Origin: Albugo candida
Taxonomy: Eukaryota; Oomycota; Peronosporomycetes; Albuginales; Albuginaceae
Length of the DNA: 64,000 bases
Assembly (NCBI GenBank): GCA_905220665.1
Contig: CAJNAR010000160.1
Span: 496,001 to 560,000 of the forward strand
Direction of reading: 5' to 3'
Below are positions 40,905 through 52,650 of the stretch, piece by piece. Each line of letters opens with the position of its first letter. The stretch's first letter is position 1. The notes beneath the pieces are model-generated. The model saw only the letters and a list, made by a program, of their open reading frames with translations. It was not told the origin of the DNA and did not search any database. The position numbers and the translations under genes are program-made.

Positions 40905-41580
40905 ACTGGTCCGCCAGTCTATGGGTTCCACTGATCTAGTCAACGGATTGACGTCACAAGATATAACAGCCTTTCGTACCTCCTGTCGTGAAATGTACTA
41001 ATTTTGAGTTGGATGTAAGTAAAAAATACATTTGTTTCTCTATTTTGGACATTAATGCACACTGCAAACTCTTATTGATTTTATGATATTCTAAGAATCA
41101 TAGTCGACTCCTAGGCGTAACGTTTACTGATAGGCAAATAAAATGAATCACGTCCGTGATTGGTTGATAGAGCCGATGCAGACAGAAATGCCATTTCAAA
41201 TGTCGTGTAGTTTGGTGTCATGGATTGTCATTCTAGTTTACGATTTGTAAGACTACCCAATACATGAATAGAGGAATGCTATGAGCTCGTTCACATACAA
41301 AGAAGATCAGTCTATCGACGATCCTCCCCATCGCACCTCTTTTCATTGAAACTCTGGAAACAAGACTCCGTGTGGAGCGAACGATGGAGGACCTCTCAAA
41401 CGTATGACTAGAAAGCAACACGTTCGATAATTCGGCAGCTGCGGATACCAGACTGTGACGACAACGAAGTCGCTGATTGTATCAGGACGGTGTCTGCTCA
41501 TCAAATTATCATGATAAGTAGTCTAGGATCAAATGGTGAATAGTATCTACCTAACATAGTCAACCAGGAGCTTTCAATCC
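40905..41580. other. Gene-free stretch
   Basis: No supportable gene or RNA is present. Confidence 0.4.
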
Positions 41581-42041
41581 TTATCCTAGTTAGAGGGCTA
41601 CATTTAACATAGTGTCCAAAACACCAATATGGTGGAGAGTGTTTAAAGTGCACTTCAAGCCTACGAAGAAGTTGCTGTACTAGCTAAGCCGAAAGTGTTT
41701 ATTAGATCAATAACACCTGTAACATGTGATATTATGTCCTCGTGTTGGCAGCTGTTGACCCGATATGCGCAAGCGAAGGTAAACTGTGAAGTTATTAAAT
41801 ATTGTTGGTCGTTAGTTCGCAAACAGCTTTCCTACTTCTAAGCCACTCATATTTTGTACTAGGCACACTATACCAGTCCCACATCATGCAGTGTAATATC
41901 AAGAGCAGCCTTTCATTGCGGCCAACCACAATACGAGACTATGTATAAAATGTAAGAAATACTGTTTGTATTGACCAAAAACACCGTCTCCAACATTGGT
42001 GTTTTGAACACTATCTCAATGTGGCCCTCCGACTAGGACAA
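41581..42041. mobile_element. Short foldback element with about 60-bp terminal inverted repeats
   Basis: The left end, TT(A)TCCTAGT.AGAGGGC followed by ACATT...ATAGTGT.CAAAACACCAAT, is repeated inverted at the right end (ATTGGTGTTTTGAACACTAT...GTGGCCCTCC.ACTAGGACAA). The inner ends continue the symmetry (GGTGGAGAGTGTTT against AAACACCGTCTCC). About 330 bp of unique DNA without a transposase lie between. A clear target duplication was not found. This is a non-autonomous DNA element unlike the one at 739-1830. Confidence 0.7.
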
Positions 42042-43285
42042 CGATTGGAGTTGCACTTGCATTTTTGCTTGCGGTTGTCTTACCCGCAGCGATAATCATC
42101 GAGGTTTGAAGATCTCAATGTGTTCGAGATGATTTAGCAGTTCTTCTATCTTAATGGCCGACTTTCGATGAAAAAAAAACACTGTCTTCGATACTACCGA
42201 ACGTGCCCGTTAAACGCGTTGTAAATGACGAAAGAACTGAAAGTCCGAGATTGCCGATCTCTGATTGAGCGATTGATGAGTATGATCGGACAGGAAGGAA
42301 GTCAGTGTCAGTGCCTGCAATATGCGAGCCACAACTTGGATAAAATTTGCATATACTATCCATTTCGTCCATATCGTCGGCAAGATACCACATGACCGGG
42401 CAATCTTTGTCCAGCGCATTCTGGCATAGGAAAAGTTGGTCAAATCGGGAGGAGCTCCAGCTATGTTTTTGTCGTATGGTTGCGCTCGAAAAAGAGATGT
42501 TGATCTGATTCCATTGCTTTACGCGAATCGAATGCCAAGCGCATAGTATAATGCAGGTCGATATATCTTACATGAAGCAGAGGTAGCTTGGACTAGAAGT
42601 ATCCGGAAGGCCAGAAGATATAGTACCTTTTAGATATAGTCAAGATGCGTTTTCAAAGATCTCGTGATGTAGCCACAACCACTCGAAACCGTTTTGTATC
42701 TGTTGCGTCGGATCCCTCTCGACTTGGCCAATCTACCAGCAGGGGTGGGTTTTGATTACTTCATGAGTTTTATGACAAATCAAAAAAGTTTCAAGCGTGG
42801 TGAGATATTATTTCAATTTGCTTTCTACTCTACCAGAAAACGTTCATCTACTTGAGCTCGATTGTGATTCGCCAATAGACGAGTGGATGTGCAGCAGTAA
42901 ATAGTCGACTTTATTGTTAAGTCTTCCCCTCAATCTTCTCCAGCCATGGTCAATTTATTTGCGTTTGTGATCAACTGCTTTCTTCGTAGCCCATGTATCG
43001 CTAATAATTCGAAGCACATCCTAGACTTCGAATTCTCGAAATCTGCAGTGACCGGTTCTAATAGGTCTGCTGTAGCTTGTTACCTTGCAGAGACTTTAGC
43101 CACCATTTTGCGCACTTGGACTACGACCCCAGCTTAGCCGTATAAAGCCGGAAGTCGCAGTATAAGCATTCTGTTACGCGAAGTACTACTAATGGTATTA
43201 TAATACATTCAACTGCGGAATTGCAATGCTTTGAGATTCCTGATGCCACATTTAGATAGCTAGTCTCCACCAAGAAGATATGAAA
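42042..43285. other. Probable decayed retroelement 3' part
   Basis: Minus-strand open pieces at 42151-42443 overlap in two frames (MRWTKIARSCGIL; CKFYPSCGSHIAGT). They lie downstream of a LINE reverse transcriptase relic on the same strand. They may be its C-terminal region, but no motif confirms this. Nothing else is supportable. Confidence 0.3.
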
Positions 43286-43740
43286 CTAAATCAAGTCGAT
43301 GTCTGGCCGAACGAAATGCCCTTGAAAATCCTTCGGACACATTATAGTTGAATTGAGAATGCGAGTCAGCGGCATGGCGGATACAACGAATACAACGAAT
43401 ATAAATTTGAATTTCGCACCCGATCCATCGCAATAGACTTGAACGAGTTCGAGTTGCGTCAAAACACCATTTGGTGTCTCTGAAAGCAATGTCGAATCGT
43501 CCGCAAAAAATAATCCAGTTGCAACAGTCGTGCCATTAATCCAAATGCCATGTTCTTCATGTTGGCGAAGTAAATTTCCCAAAGGTTTGATCGTCATTAG
43601 AAAAAGTAATGCTGATAGAGAATCAACTTATGTCACTGCACGTTGTAGTGTAATGGACGGTGTGATATTTCCATGAATCATCAATTGCACCTTTGTGTTT
43701 TCATACAAAATACGAACCCAGTCGAATCGGGCTGTGATAA
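43286..43740 (-). mobile_element. LINE reverse transcriptase relic
   Basis: Reading the minus strand, FDWVRILYENTKVQL, a broken version of the RGVRQGDPLSALLF motif (a stop replaces its centre, then LSALLF), IKPLGNLLRQHEEHGI and FFADDSTLLSETPNG occur in order. FADD is the catalytic motif of non-LTR reverse transcriptases. The piece lacks the endonuclease and most of the RT domain and contains a stop, so it is a dead fragment. Confidence 0.75.
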
Positions 43741-43814
43741 ATCATTCTTTTGTGCTTATGATAGCAGAGTAAGAACGGTCAGCTAAAGACCGTCGAGCTT
43801 TAACAGCGTTGAAC

Positions 43815-43995
43815 TTGATCTAGATACCATGTTCTCCGTGTTTGCGTAGTGAATTACCTAAAGGTTTGATTCCATCAGAAGAAATATAGATTCGAGATTG
43901 TTTCACTTCAAAGTGTGAGGTAATGGACTATGCAGTATGTTCTTTTCATAACCATCAACTGTGTCTTGTGTTGATGTACAAGTGGCTAACCCGGT
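43815..43995 (-). mobile_element. Second partial copy of the same RT region
   Basis: GGTTTGAT, CCATGTTCTxCxTGTT and flanking text repeat the 43530-43700 part of the neighbouring relic in the same orientation (protein-level IKPLGN.LR.HGEHGI). The two were either inserted separately or produced by local duplication. Confidence 0.6.
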
Positions 43996-44184
43996 CGATG
44001 AAACCTTTCGCAGTGCGATTCATGTACGTCTAATTAACTCGGCTATAAGCTTTTATAAATTCGAAAAAGTTGCGTAGACTTCTTTATTAAGTTGAGTAAC
44101 AAGTCTTGTATGTCGGTGGAAAACGAATATGATAAAAAGATAATTGCAGAGTGACGTGTGATCGGAGCGGGTTGGTTTCTCTGT

Positions 44185-45600
44185 TTAGAGTTCGAGCACA
44201 ATATTCAAAAACTCACAACACAGTTTTGGATCAATTCGATAGTATGTAGTTGGTCTTTTATCCATTACTGGACATGAACTACTCCGCATGTGCATGATCG
44301 CTTCCGCCTTCTCGGTCGTACTTACGGAAGTCGACAGATAGTCTTGCTTTTCTGTTTCGAGGAAAGATCGAATCGAATCCATCTCCTCATTAATTTTGTG
44401 TGCACGGGCAAGCTGAGTCAACCTACGAGATACCGAGCGAGCCCAGAACACTTCATGATTATCCTCACATCCGTGGAAATGTCACTCGAGTTCAATTAGA
44501 CCCTGCCACATTATTTTATAAATTTGTCGATCCGATGATAGAATGAGATATCCCGATGACGAAAAATGTTTTTGTTGAAGCTTTTCGTATGCTTCATATG
44601 ATGCCGGAGATTGGAGATTTATCTTTTCTGTATATGGCTCGAAATACCAAGTGTTGGGATCCTCGATTCAAGTAATTGCCACGACTGATTGCTGTATTTT
44701 GCGTGATAATGAGCTGCTGCAGTTTCCAAAAATGCTGGATGAACTCAACTTCATGTCCGCTATCTCAGACAAGATTCTTACAACTGCTTCTAGCCGTTTT
44801 CGAATACACATATTCCAGATTCAAAATCGCTCGAAGAAAACTGTACTCGCACCAATATCGCTTCCAATCGAATTGCTTCAACAGCTTGAAAAATGAATGA
44901 TCGCAATCAAAATTATCGATATACTCTTCATGAAGATTGATTTAGATCTTCATTGTTCACTTTCTGTGCCAGGTTATCCCATGCATGTCGTCGCTGAAAA
45001 TATACAAAGTCTGTGTAAACCATATTGAATAGCCATAGCAGCAATCAGATGTAGTTTTAGACGATTCTTGCGCGATAATGTTCCTGGAGATACTTTCTCA
45101 ATCAGATATTGATTTCACAAGCGTCTGTACCACCCAACTAAGAAAGCCAGTACAAATCCGCTGATCTGTCTGACTCGTGACGATTGCTTTAGTCGAAGCA
45201 TCCACAGCTGGATCGTGTGCTGCAATCAACAAATGTCAGATGTGCAATTGCTAGAGGAAATACTACTTTCCTAAGCTTTCATCGTGCAGATACCTTCTGA
45301 AAATACATCGGTGAACCGTGATTGAGTTCTCCAGCTTTTTTATACTGGAAAAATCCGAACTAGGAAATTTATCAAATCGCCACTTCAACTCTAACTTCCA
45401 TGCAGCAATATATTGTGCGTCTCGGTGACGAAAATGTTCAGCTACGTTTGGGATTGTGTTAAAAAAAGGAAATGTTTCCACTTGATTGTAGAATAAATTT
45501 CGGAAAGATGTGATGATAGGATGTTTCGATAGCAAATGACCATTTTTGTGGTTATCGTTGACATCAACCGAGAGTGCTGGAAGTCATTTCACGTTAGTTA
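44185..45600 (-). pseudogene. Decayed gene of unknown identity
   Basis: Two long coding-like runs occur on the minus strand. The upstream run is near 45600-45263 (LPALSVDVNDNHKNGH, SKHPIITSFRNLFYNQ, AQYIAAWKLELKWRFD). The downstream run is near 44560-44185 (SSDRQIYKIMWQGLIELE, then a stop, then VFWARSVSRRLTQLARAH and RIDPKLCCEFLNIVLEL). Amino-acid composition looks real and one stop interrupts an otherwise smooth frame. I cannot name the protein, and the two runs may belong to different genes. Confidence 0.35.
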
Positions 45601-46808
45601 CTTGCAATATATGGCTATGTATTTTACACTCTTAATCGCCTAATGACTCTTCGTTTATTTTGTGGACATAGAGCAAGCAGCACGAAAGTTCTTGGTCTTC
45701 AACTTCCACGGATGTGGGATGGAATTTGATCACTCGAGAAATAGCTTCAATTGATTGACAAAATTGTTGGCCGTAAATACCATACCTTCTATTCGCTCGT
45801 ATATAATTTATTCTGAAGTAGACGAGAGATCACATTGGTTTCATCCTCCTCAAGTGAGAGATGAAGCTATGTAATTTCTTTAGGGAAGTAGCAGGTTTTG
45901 ATGATAAGCTCCTCGGCATTATTGGAGAGATCACTGCGCCACTTCCGTCTGACACTTCCCTTCACACTCTGCTCTCACTTCTTTTTCAGCTAATGTAAGG
46001 AACACATTGGTGTAGAAATCGCATTGATAGGCCGAGATTCAAATCATCGATGCGTCGATGAGTATCTGGAACCAAGTATCGTTGTTGATGAAAGCACTTA
46101 ATTCTATTGCTCAAGTCAACTCGAGCAATATTTCTCGCGCTGAATTTCACCACTGAAATATTTCTATGAGATTTGTCCATGCACGTGACATTTACATTGG
46201 TATTCAAATGTGACGTCTTTCACAGATTGCGGACAGAGAAATACTCGAATGATTAAAACATTTACCGTCATATCTAACGCTTTACTACCGATTCCATGCA
46301 CACCTGTAGCAACCCGTACATAGCAGGGGCATTTGAAGTGCTACTTCGATGATTGTGTCCGGATTGATGTGGTACCGTGTACACGTTGCATCTACGTCGT
46401 CCTGAATCAGTTTGTCTGGCAGAAGTATTTAATCGTATTTTGAAAAAGAATTAGATGCATAAGGTCTTCACCTCACCAGCTCGTATGATTCGTTCTGCGT
46501 TTTCCACCACTTAGGCGCAATAGACACAAGTCGGTCACTTGTTTAATCAGGCTACCTTCTTCGCTTTGATAGAATGATAAGATTCGTTTACTATGAGCTG
46601 GATTGTCCACCTCCTTGTATTATAGTTCCCACTTACAGAAACCACATAGAAGTGATTACTAGTGCCCAACCAAGAACGTTGACGAGTTTGCCTTTGTAGA
46701 GATTTCTCGAGATGGGTCAATGCAGGGATTCTTTCCTCTAGATCGAACCACCTGCATGGTCCTCTGCTTGCCTCTAATTTGATGGTACAATGAATCCAGA
46801 GAGTGGTG

Positions 46809-46842
46809 ATATTGTCATGCCGCCGAGTCGGGCAACAATATG
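46809..46842. repeat. Hairpin ATATTGT...ACAATAT
   Basis: A 7-bp perfect inverted repeat encloses a GC-rich loop (CATGCCGCCGAGTCGGGCA) in AT-rich DNA, 27 bp before a triplet of TGACGTCA palindromes. It may mark a terminus or promoter of a degenerate element. Confidence 0.4.
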
Positions 46843-46868
46843 GAACTGACTGTATGCTAGACAGGCCA

Positions 46869-46902
46869 TGACGTCACAGGCTGACGTCACAAGATGACGT
46901 CA
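46869..46902. promoter_or_regulatory. Three TGACGTCA palindromes at exact 13-bp spacing
   Basis: TGACGTCA (the CRE/ATF-type bZIP site) occurs at 46869-46876, 46882-46889 and 46895-46902. The start-to-start distance is 13 bp both times. TATATTAAG and TTATAAATTT follow within 100 bp. The context resembles a U3/promoter region, possibly of a solo LTR or a lost gene. No intact gene follows. Confidence 0.5.
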
Positions 46903-47064
46903 TTAGGAACATTATAGAGGGACGTAGAATGATAGGCTTAGAGGTAGCACAGGGTAGCGAACTTAGGACCTATATTAAGGCAGTTATAAATTTCTAAGTG
47001 AGCAATAAGTCTAGGGAAGAATTGGACTCCAATAAGAGTTTTTCCAAATACCTTCATTCAGCTC

Positions 47065-47886
47065 TCACCGCTTCCATGTGTCGATTTTCCCCGTAAATCT
47101 TTGGATTGTGTTAGCCACTACGGCTGCAATTTCAGTAGCGTCTGACTTCGTGATTCCATTCGAGCATCCAAACCGAGCAGCAAGCATCAAGACGGCCAAA
47201 AACTGTCGTTCCGAACGAATAAAGGAATCTTCCTTCACACCTGGAAAATTATCTTTCATATGCGATGTGCTCATATACTCTGCCAATTCTAAGGATGTGG
47301 GAAGGCACCGGAGTGTGCACTTGACACGTGGACATCACCACGCCTTTGCTCGGTATAGCCTCTCTGAAGGAATCAAGTACCGCTCGCTGTCGCAGCTGTG
47401 AAGTAACATAAGCTTTTTATCTGTTCTAACTCCATTACAGGTCGATAACGTTGAGTGAAGATTCGGATCCAGCGAAGCCGTGTTTTGCTGTAGATACTCC
47501 TAAAATGGCCCTTGACTGACACTCTAGCTGTCAACATGCACTCTACGTCGTAATCATCACCGTAATGTTGCCACCAGTATTTTTGGGACCGAAACAATCG
47601 ATCGACCGTCCAAGTGACGCTTAGGTACTGCATCGCCATGATAATTCACACGGTCAACATCCACTGGGAGTACGGGCCAATCCGCGATCCGTCTTGGAAA
47701 GCTGACTTTGCAATCTGCGAAGGCCTCGTCTCAGCGCCCGTTGCAGTCAAGATTGAATACTCTTGTTGCCATCGTCCGAATACAGTCGTGTATCAGACCT
47801 CGGGAGCTCCAAGTGTTGTGACGCTTTGGCCTGTATTATTTCTTTACGTCAACATCTTGGACTCGGAGTTTACCATCTGCCTGTGA
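47065..47886 (-). pseudogene. Coding-like relic of unknown identity
   Basis: Open pieces on the minus strand (47639-47373: LFRSQKYWWQHYGDDYDV; 47286-47065: ERQFLAVLMLAARFGC and TEIAAVVANTIQRF) run nearly end to end in different frames. Further in-frame text lies upstream. No family is recognised. It could be a degenerate gene downstream of the palindrome cluster's opposite side, or chance frames. Confidence 0.25.
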
Positions 47887-49199
47887 CGAGTCATTGGTTT
47901 GAATAGCATTAGCAATGTAGGAACCAGGCAACACCCCGTCACAAAGGTTCCGTTCACGTTCTCGCAAATGACTAATGGCTCATAAAAATCATGCATCACC
48001 CAATTGCGGGGACCTCGTCAGGGTAGTCTCATCGTCACATATAGATTTTGAAACGTAACTTTGCTCACAAATGGTAATGTGATGCACTGTATTCAACAGG
48101 AAACGATCCGAAACGCTACTTTTCGAATTTGTCTTACTGTGTTAGCACTTAAAAGAGTGTCCGGCAGATCTTTGAGTCGAAATCGGCAACTCGATAAATT
48201 GGGGGCGTTACAGGATACTGACGCATAAGGTCTATCAGTACCGTTCTTGACTTTAGCAAGAGATGCATGTAATTATGAATGTGCCACTGATATGTCGCAA
48301 GTGTTTGTTTCTACCGTGCATGCACATTCTTGGTGTCTTTTGACTTTAGAGAATATTCTCAACTACGAACGATGGTCAATTCGAACGCAATCCCAACTCC
48401 AGGTGTATGATGAGTTCATAAGCTTCCACTTGATTTAGAGTCGATTTACGACATGGCTGCAGTGTACACAATTTCGATATGCTTTCGACTCGACACGTTT
48501 TTATGGGGAAGCTTCACGCGAAGGTACAACTCTAAATCTCTAGAAAGCGAGAACCCCCCGCCTTCTTACGACATCCCAAGCGCTGCACTGCTCCTCGGCT
48601 CCGAAACTAAAAAGCATCTACATCTGTGTTGTTCTGAAAAAGTTACAAATAACTTCAGTCCCATATAGTAGAGACCTTTGACATTTTCGCAACGTTTTCG
48701 AGCGCACCAATCTTCACACAAAGTAACAGGTCCGATCAGAAGTTTGATTTTTTGCCGACTAACGAGATTTGTTGTCTTTTTGATGCAAAGCATGTCGTCT
48801 TACACTAAATTTTATATCGTGTGCTATAGTCGAAAACGCACTCGTTACTCCTTTCAACAGAGTAGAAGCTTTGTGGTGCAATTATACGCAACTGAATCAA
48901 GGAAGCGAGTTATAATCACTAATGGAACGTTGACACATCAGCAGTACTACACTCATACAAGCTAGCAAAAGCGCGTCTATAAGTCGTATAGCCCATAGCT
49001 CGTACTTTATCTACTGATTATCGGTCCCAACCATCGTTATGTGCATAAGCGAGGGGAATATCCAACTGTGCTATCATCCGCCGACTATAATAATACTTGT
49101 CATCGTGATTAGCATCCGATTTATTTGTCGACAACCCAAAGCATAGATAAAATTGCTGAGCACGTGATCCCCACCAGTATCATAATGAAGAGGATATGC
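47887..49199. other. Gene-free stretch
   Basis: Only short overlapping frames without motifs are present. Nothing can be supported. Confidence 0.4.
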
Positions 49200-49619
49200 A
49201 TTGTGGCCACGCACTTGAGACCATCGCTTTGCTTTTACCGATCAGATTCCATGTCGCATAACCGCTCACTTACACTTCCGTCAACTAGACAACCAGTTTT
49301 TCTATGTTGCGTTCGTGCTTTGCTTCCAAAATATTTCATATCAATTGAAATGCAAATACTGTGCTTTGGTATACACATACACCACGCACGCAATTCTCCA
49401 TTCAGAAGCTCACATTCCCCAAATCCGTCGCATCAATAAAGAGAGCCAAAGCCCTAGTCTATCCTTTACCAAAATCTGATTACAAAAAATAATTGTGCTT
49501 GAATTGTATTAGTAAAAGCTTGCTGTGTGACTCAGCTGTTTGCGCGGATTGCTTCCATGAAGTTGATAAAGCCTCGAAAATCGTGGTTCCCATTCTGATG
49601 CGTTTGTAACTAGTCGGAT

Positions 49620-49631
49620 GCATAGAGCACA
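49620..49631 (+). promoter_or_regulatory. GCATAGAGCACA element upstream of family B member 3
   Basis: The element is followed by CATATAAATATTG (TATA-like) and TTTTCCAATTA at 49670-49680. It ends 89 bp before the ATG. Confidence 0.5.
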
Positions 49632-49720
49632 CATATAAATATTGCATGATAGACCGAGGATATCATTTATTTTCCAATTAGCCAGCAACAAAGAAGAGCT
49701 ACAACAACCCATCGTGTCCA

Positions 49721-50089
49721 ATGCTTACCACAATTCTCCTTGTATTATCTTGCACAGCGATTGCAAGTTTCCATCCAACAGACCCATTTCCAAGCCAAGG
49801 ACTCGATGCGGCTTCTTTACGACAAGCCGCAAACAGTGCAAACTTTTACGTGGATGCCAATACTCAATTCAACTTCACTCAACTCAATATCGTGGACAAA
49901 TTAATGATTCTCTCGGTGCAGTTCATTGGAATGCCTCCTCCCGTTCATGGAGTTGATCAACCACTAGCGATGGTTGATATGAATGTTACAATTGATTCAT
50001 GCTCGTGTATGACTCCGACAGTGTCATTCAGCGTGAGCAGGACGGCTCTCCCAGGAAGTTTTTTGCCAGAACCTAATGACTTTTATTGA
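49721..50089 (+). CDS. Small secreted protein family B, member 3 (122 aa)
   Basis: The signal peptide MLTTILLVLSCTAIASF is followed by a mature protein with FTQLNIVDKLMILSVQF and the full core VTIDSCSCMTPTVSF, then a Pro-rich end. It aligns best with member 2, with which it shares flanking DNA. Two potential N-glycosylation sites (NFT, NVT) are seen. It is a single exon and the start is the first ATG. No known domain is recognised. Confidence 0.75.
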   Translation: MLTTILLVLSCTAIASFHPTDPFPSQGLDAASLRQAANSANFYVDANTQFNFTQLNIVDKLMILSVQFIGMPPPVHGVDQPLAMVDMNVTIDSCSCMTPTVSFSVSRTALPGSFLPEPNDFY

Positions 50090-51067
50090 TCTTGTTGAGG
50101 GATCACACGTTACATCTTATGAAGACCTTTCGTATATTCTGTCGTGAACTTTAGTACTGTTTGTAATGGTTGTAAGCATGGAAACAAAAGCTTTTTTATA
50201 TTCATTCCTTTTATTCTCAACGACTTTTTATTACCTTTTACAAGTAGGAGTTGACTTTCTGGTGATTGGCAATAAAGCGAAAAGGGCGACCACGATTGGC
50301 TTGCTCAAAAGTGAGAGATATCGATAGCTCGATTTGTAACAACTATAACCATGTAGATTATAGCATGCAGTTTGGTGGTTAGAATGGGTACAACAGTTTG
50401 GTAAGAGCTTTGCTCGGCTAAGCAGATTTACGTGTGAAATGTAAGGTTGGGCCCATGAACAGCTGTACTTGCCAAACCAGCTTCACCTGACGTAAAGCTA
50501 CGCACTTCAATTCACCATTATGGAGCCGCATATTGACATAGCAGAGACCGTTGCAGTGGTAAAAGAATTCCTACCCCTTCTCATCGCTTTATAATTGACA
50601 TATGCACAAAAAGCTATCAAACATCTCATAAGATACGAATTTAAAGCGCAACGTACGATAAGTCGGTATCACGTATATTCGTGAGTGTATTCATATACCC
50701 CAATATCGCGGTCAGACATATGTAGGGCAAGCACTCGCTGCATGTCGTGCGTGATCCATTGGATTACCGATCAGTCTTCCAGCTGTTTGCTCCTATGTAG
50801 CCGTTGCATAATCACATTCCCGTTTTCATGCAAGATCAAGAATGAGTCGCTTTCGAGTAGCTTGATGACGTGAAGGTACGACTCACAGTCGCTTTTCATA
50901 GAAAATACACCACTATCTATTATCTACGATTGCAATGTATGTAGCAGACCCGCCCCCAGCGCCAATTACAGACATCAGTATGTACTGTAACGTATTAGTG
51001 ATCCCAACCATATGATTGATATATGCATTCCAGAAAAAGAACCGATCAGATCCGCAGTCTGTTTAAG
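50090..51067. other. Gene-free stretch
   Basis: The first 70 bp are the 3' flank shared with member 2. No gene is supportable in the remainder. Confidence 0.4.
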
Positions 51068-51080
51068 GCATAAGGTGCAT
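51068..51080 (+). promoter_or_regulatory. GCATAAGGTGCAT, weak form of the family B upstream element
   Basis: It is placed 96 bp before the ATG of member 4 and followed by TTTTATATATATTG and TTCCAATTCA (51111-51120). The first element is diverged from the consensus, but the order and spacing are kept. Confidence 0.35.
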
Positions 51081-51176
51081 GTTTTATATATATTGAGGTA
51101 TCAACTCACGTTCCAATTCACTTACACGCAACTAATTCATTGAACAACATAAAAACGAGCACTCACATCAACAAAA

Positions 51177-51503
51177 ATGAGCACGAAATCATTCATAGCA
51201 ATCTGCTGCACGATAGTATCATTGGTGCATGGTACGGAATTCCTTGCAAACAGCTTGGACCAAGAAACGCTCAGAAAGAAAGTAAATGGGTTTATCAACA
51301 CACAAACGTCCCAACCTTTTGGATTTACAAGTCTCATGATGAGTTCCGAGAATTCTATCACGCTCGGAATGAGAATCTTCGGCACACATTTAGAGCAGGA
51401 TCCAGATCAAGCGACGCTTCGTCCCTTTAATGTTCTTGTTAAACTTATAACCTGCTCAAGCACTGGCCCTCAAATCAAGCAAGTTTTCGTCGATCTTAAT
51501 TGA
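51177..51503 (+). CDS. Small secreted protein family B, member 4 (108 aa)
   Basis: A signal peptide (MSTKSFIAICCTIVSLVHG) is followed by LANSLDQETLRKKVNGF. A strand-like segment precedes the core VKLITCSSTGPQIKQVFV. The Asp before the core Cys is replaced by Thr and the second Cys by Ser, so this is the most diverged member. It is a single exon, about 1.1 kb after member 3 on the same strand. The arrangement suggests tandem expansion. Confidence 0.65.
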   Translation: MSTKSFIAICCTIVSLVHGTEFLANSLDQETLRKKVNGFINTQTSQPFGFTSLMMSSENSITLGMRIFGTHLEQDPDQATLRPFNVLVKLITCSSTGPQIKQVFVDLN

Positions 51504-52650
51504 ATGATCAGAGTCGATGCCTTTTCTGGATCGTATCGAGAGAATAGGAAACATCGCATGTTGTGTTGTCGAGAGCAAATACACACAGTTTTCACTTTCA
51601 TGCATTGCTTTGCTTCTATTTACGTAAATGCCACGTGCACTGCCGTTTCTTTGCGCTGTATAGCCTCTTTGTTGACTTCCTATACGCGCCACATCGATGC
51701 AGCATCAAGCAACCTTGTATTAACATCGTCATATAAATAGTGTACACAACACCAATGTTGAAGCATGCTGAAGATTTCCCGAATCGGTCCTCCTGTTGAG
51801 TAAATTACACTAGAGCATAACTACTTTTGTGTATCATTATAATGCTCATTTGACACAATTCATTGTTCCAGTAGTCATGCAGATCTTGTCGCTCGCTTTA
51901 ATTGCCGAATGAAATTGAATATTTGCGTGATTGAATAAGGAATTAGCATAATCTATATAGAAGACCGGTGAACTCTTTCGAAAGTGCGCTTTACGTACTT
52001 TTGAGAGCTATTAACTCTATTTGGCAAGAATAGAGCTACACAATTCCTACATCAGATTTGTGGCCTGAATGCATTAAGCGCAATCGTTTTCTGTTGAAAT
52101 CTCATTGTCCCGACTTACTGTCCAATCCGCCAGTAACAAAAAACATTCGCCATCACGTCTACTCTTGAATCAAATTGAACGCGCATGAACTGCTTTGTTT
52201 GCTATTTGATGCACGACAATTGCATGTATCCTTTCAGATAGGATCGACTGTGTCAAAATAAGCAAGCTACTCGTACAGGGTCACATTGTGAAATTTGTGT
52301 CAGCCCTGTTGTGTGGATCGTTTCCTGCTACATCCAGCAATACCGCAGCGATACAAATTAGAAGGAAGACTGCGATATTCGCTTTCAGTTCGACCAACAT
52401 TCGACAATCTATCCGAAGTACTACACTAGCTTTCGAGAATCGAGACAGAAACGGATTCATAACTTTTTAGACAAGCGACAGAAACGTGTTTGGATAGATC
52501 TAATCGCGAATTCCAAACTCTACATTCTAATGAGCACAAAGTTCTACTATCATTTGTATAGGCGTATCACAAATATCCTTACTATCCTGATCCTAGTCAT
52601 CCCTGCTTTCATGTACACACACCATTCCCAACTGCAACTCCCGAATCATT
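51504..52650. other. Gene-free stretch
   Basis: Short frames only. It marks the right edge of the main accessory region before the conserved GH16 gene. Confidence 0.4.

Larger units (their letters stand above)
40080..41000 (+). repeat. Duplicated segment, copy 1 (partner 49200-50160)
   Basis: TATGTTGCGTTCGTGCTTTG, GCTTTTACCGATCAG, AATCGTG(A/G)TTC and GCATAGA(A/G)CACA occur in the same order here and about 9.1 kb downstream. The homology runs through the secreted-protein genes to CCTTTCGTA..T.CTGTCGTGAA after the stops. This is a duplicated gene with its own flanks. Confidence 0.75.
49200..50160 (+). repeat. Duplicated segment, copy 2 (partner 40080-41000)
   Basis: The segment carries family B member 3 with the same upstream and downstream text as member 2. 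Offsets along the pair run from about 9,109 to 9,149 bp, so small indels have accumulated. Confidence 0.75.
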
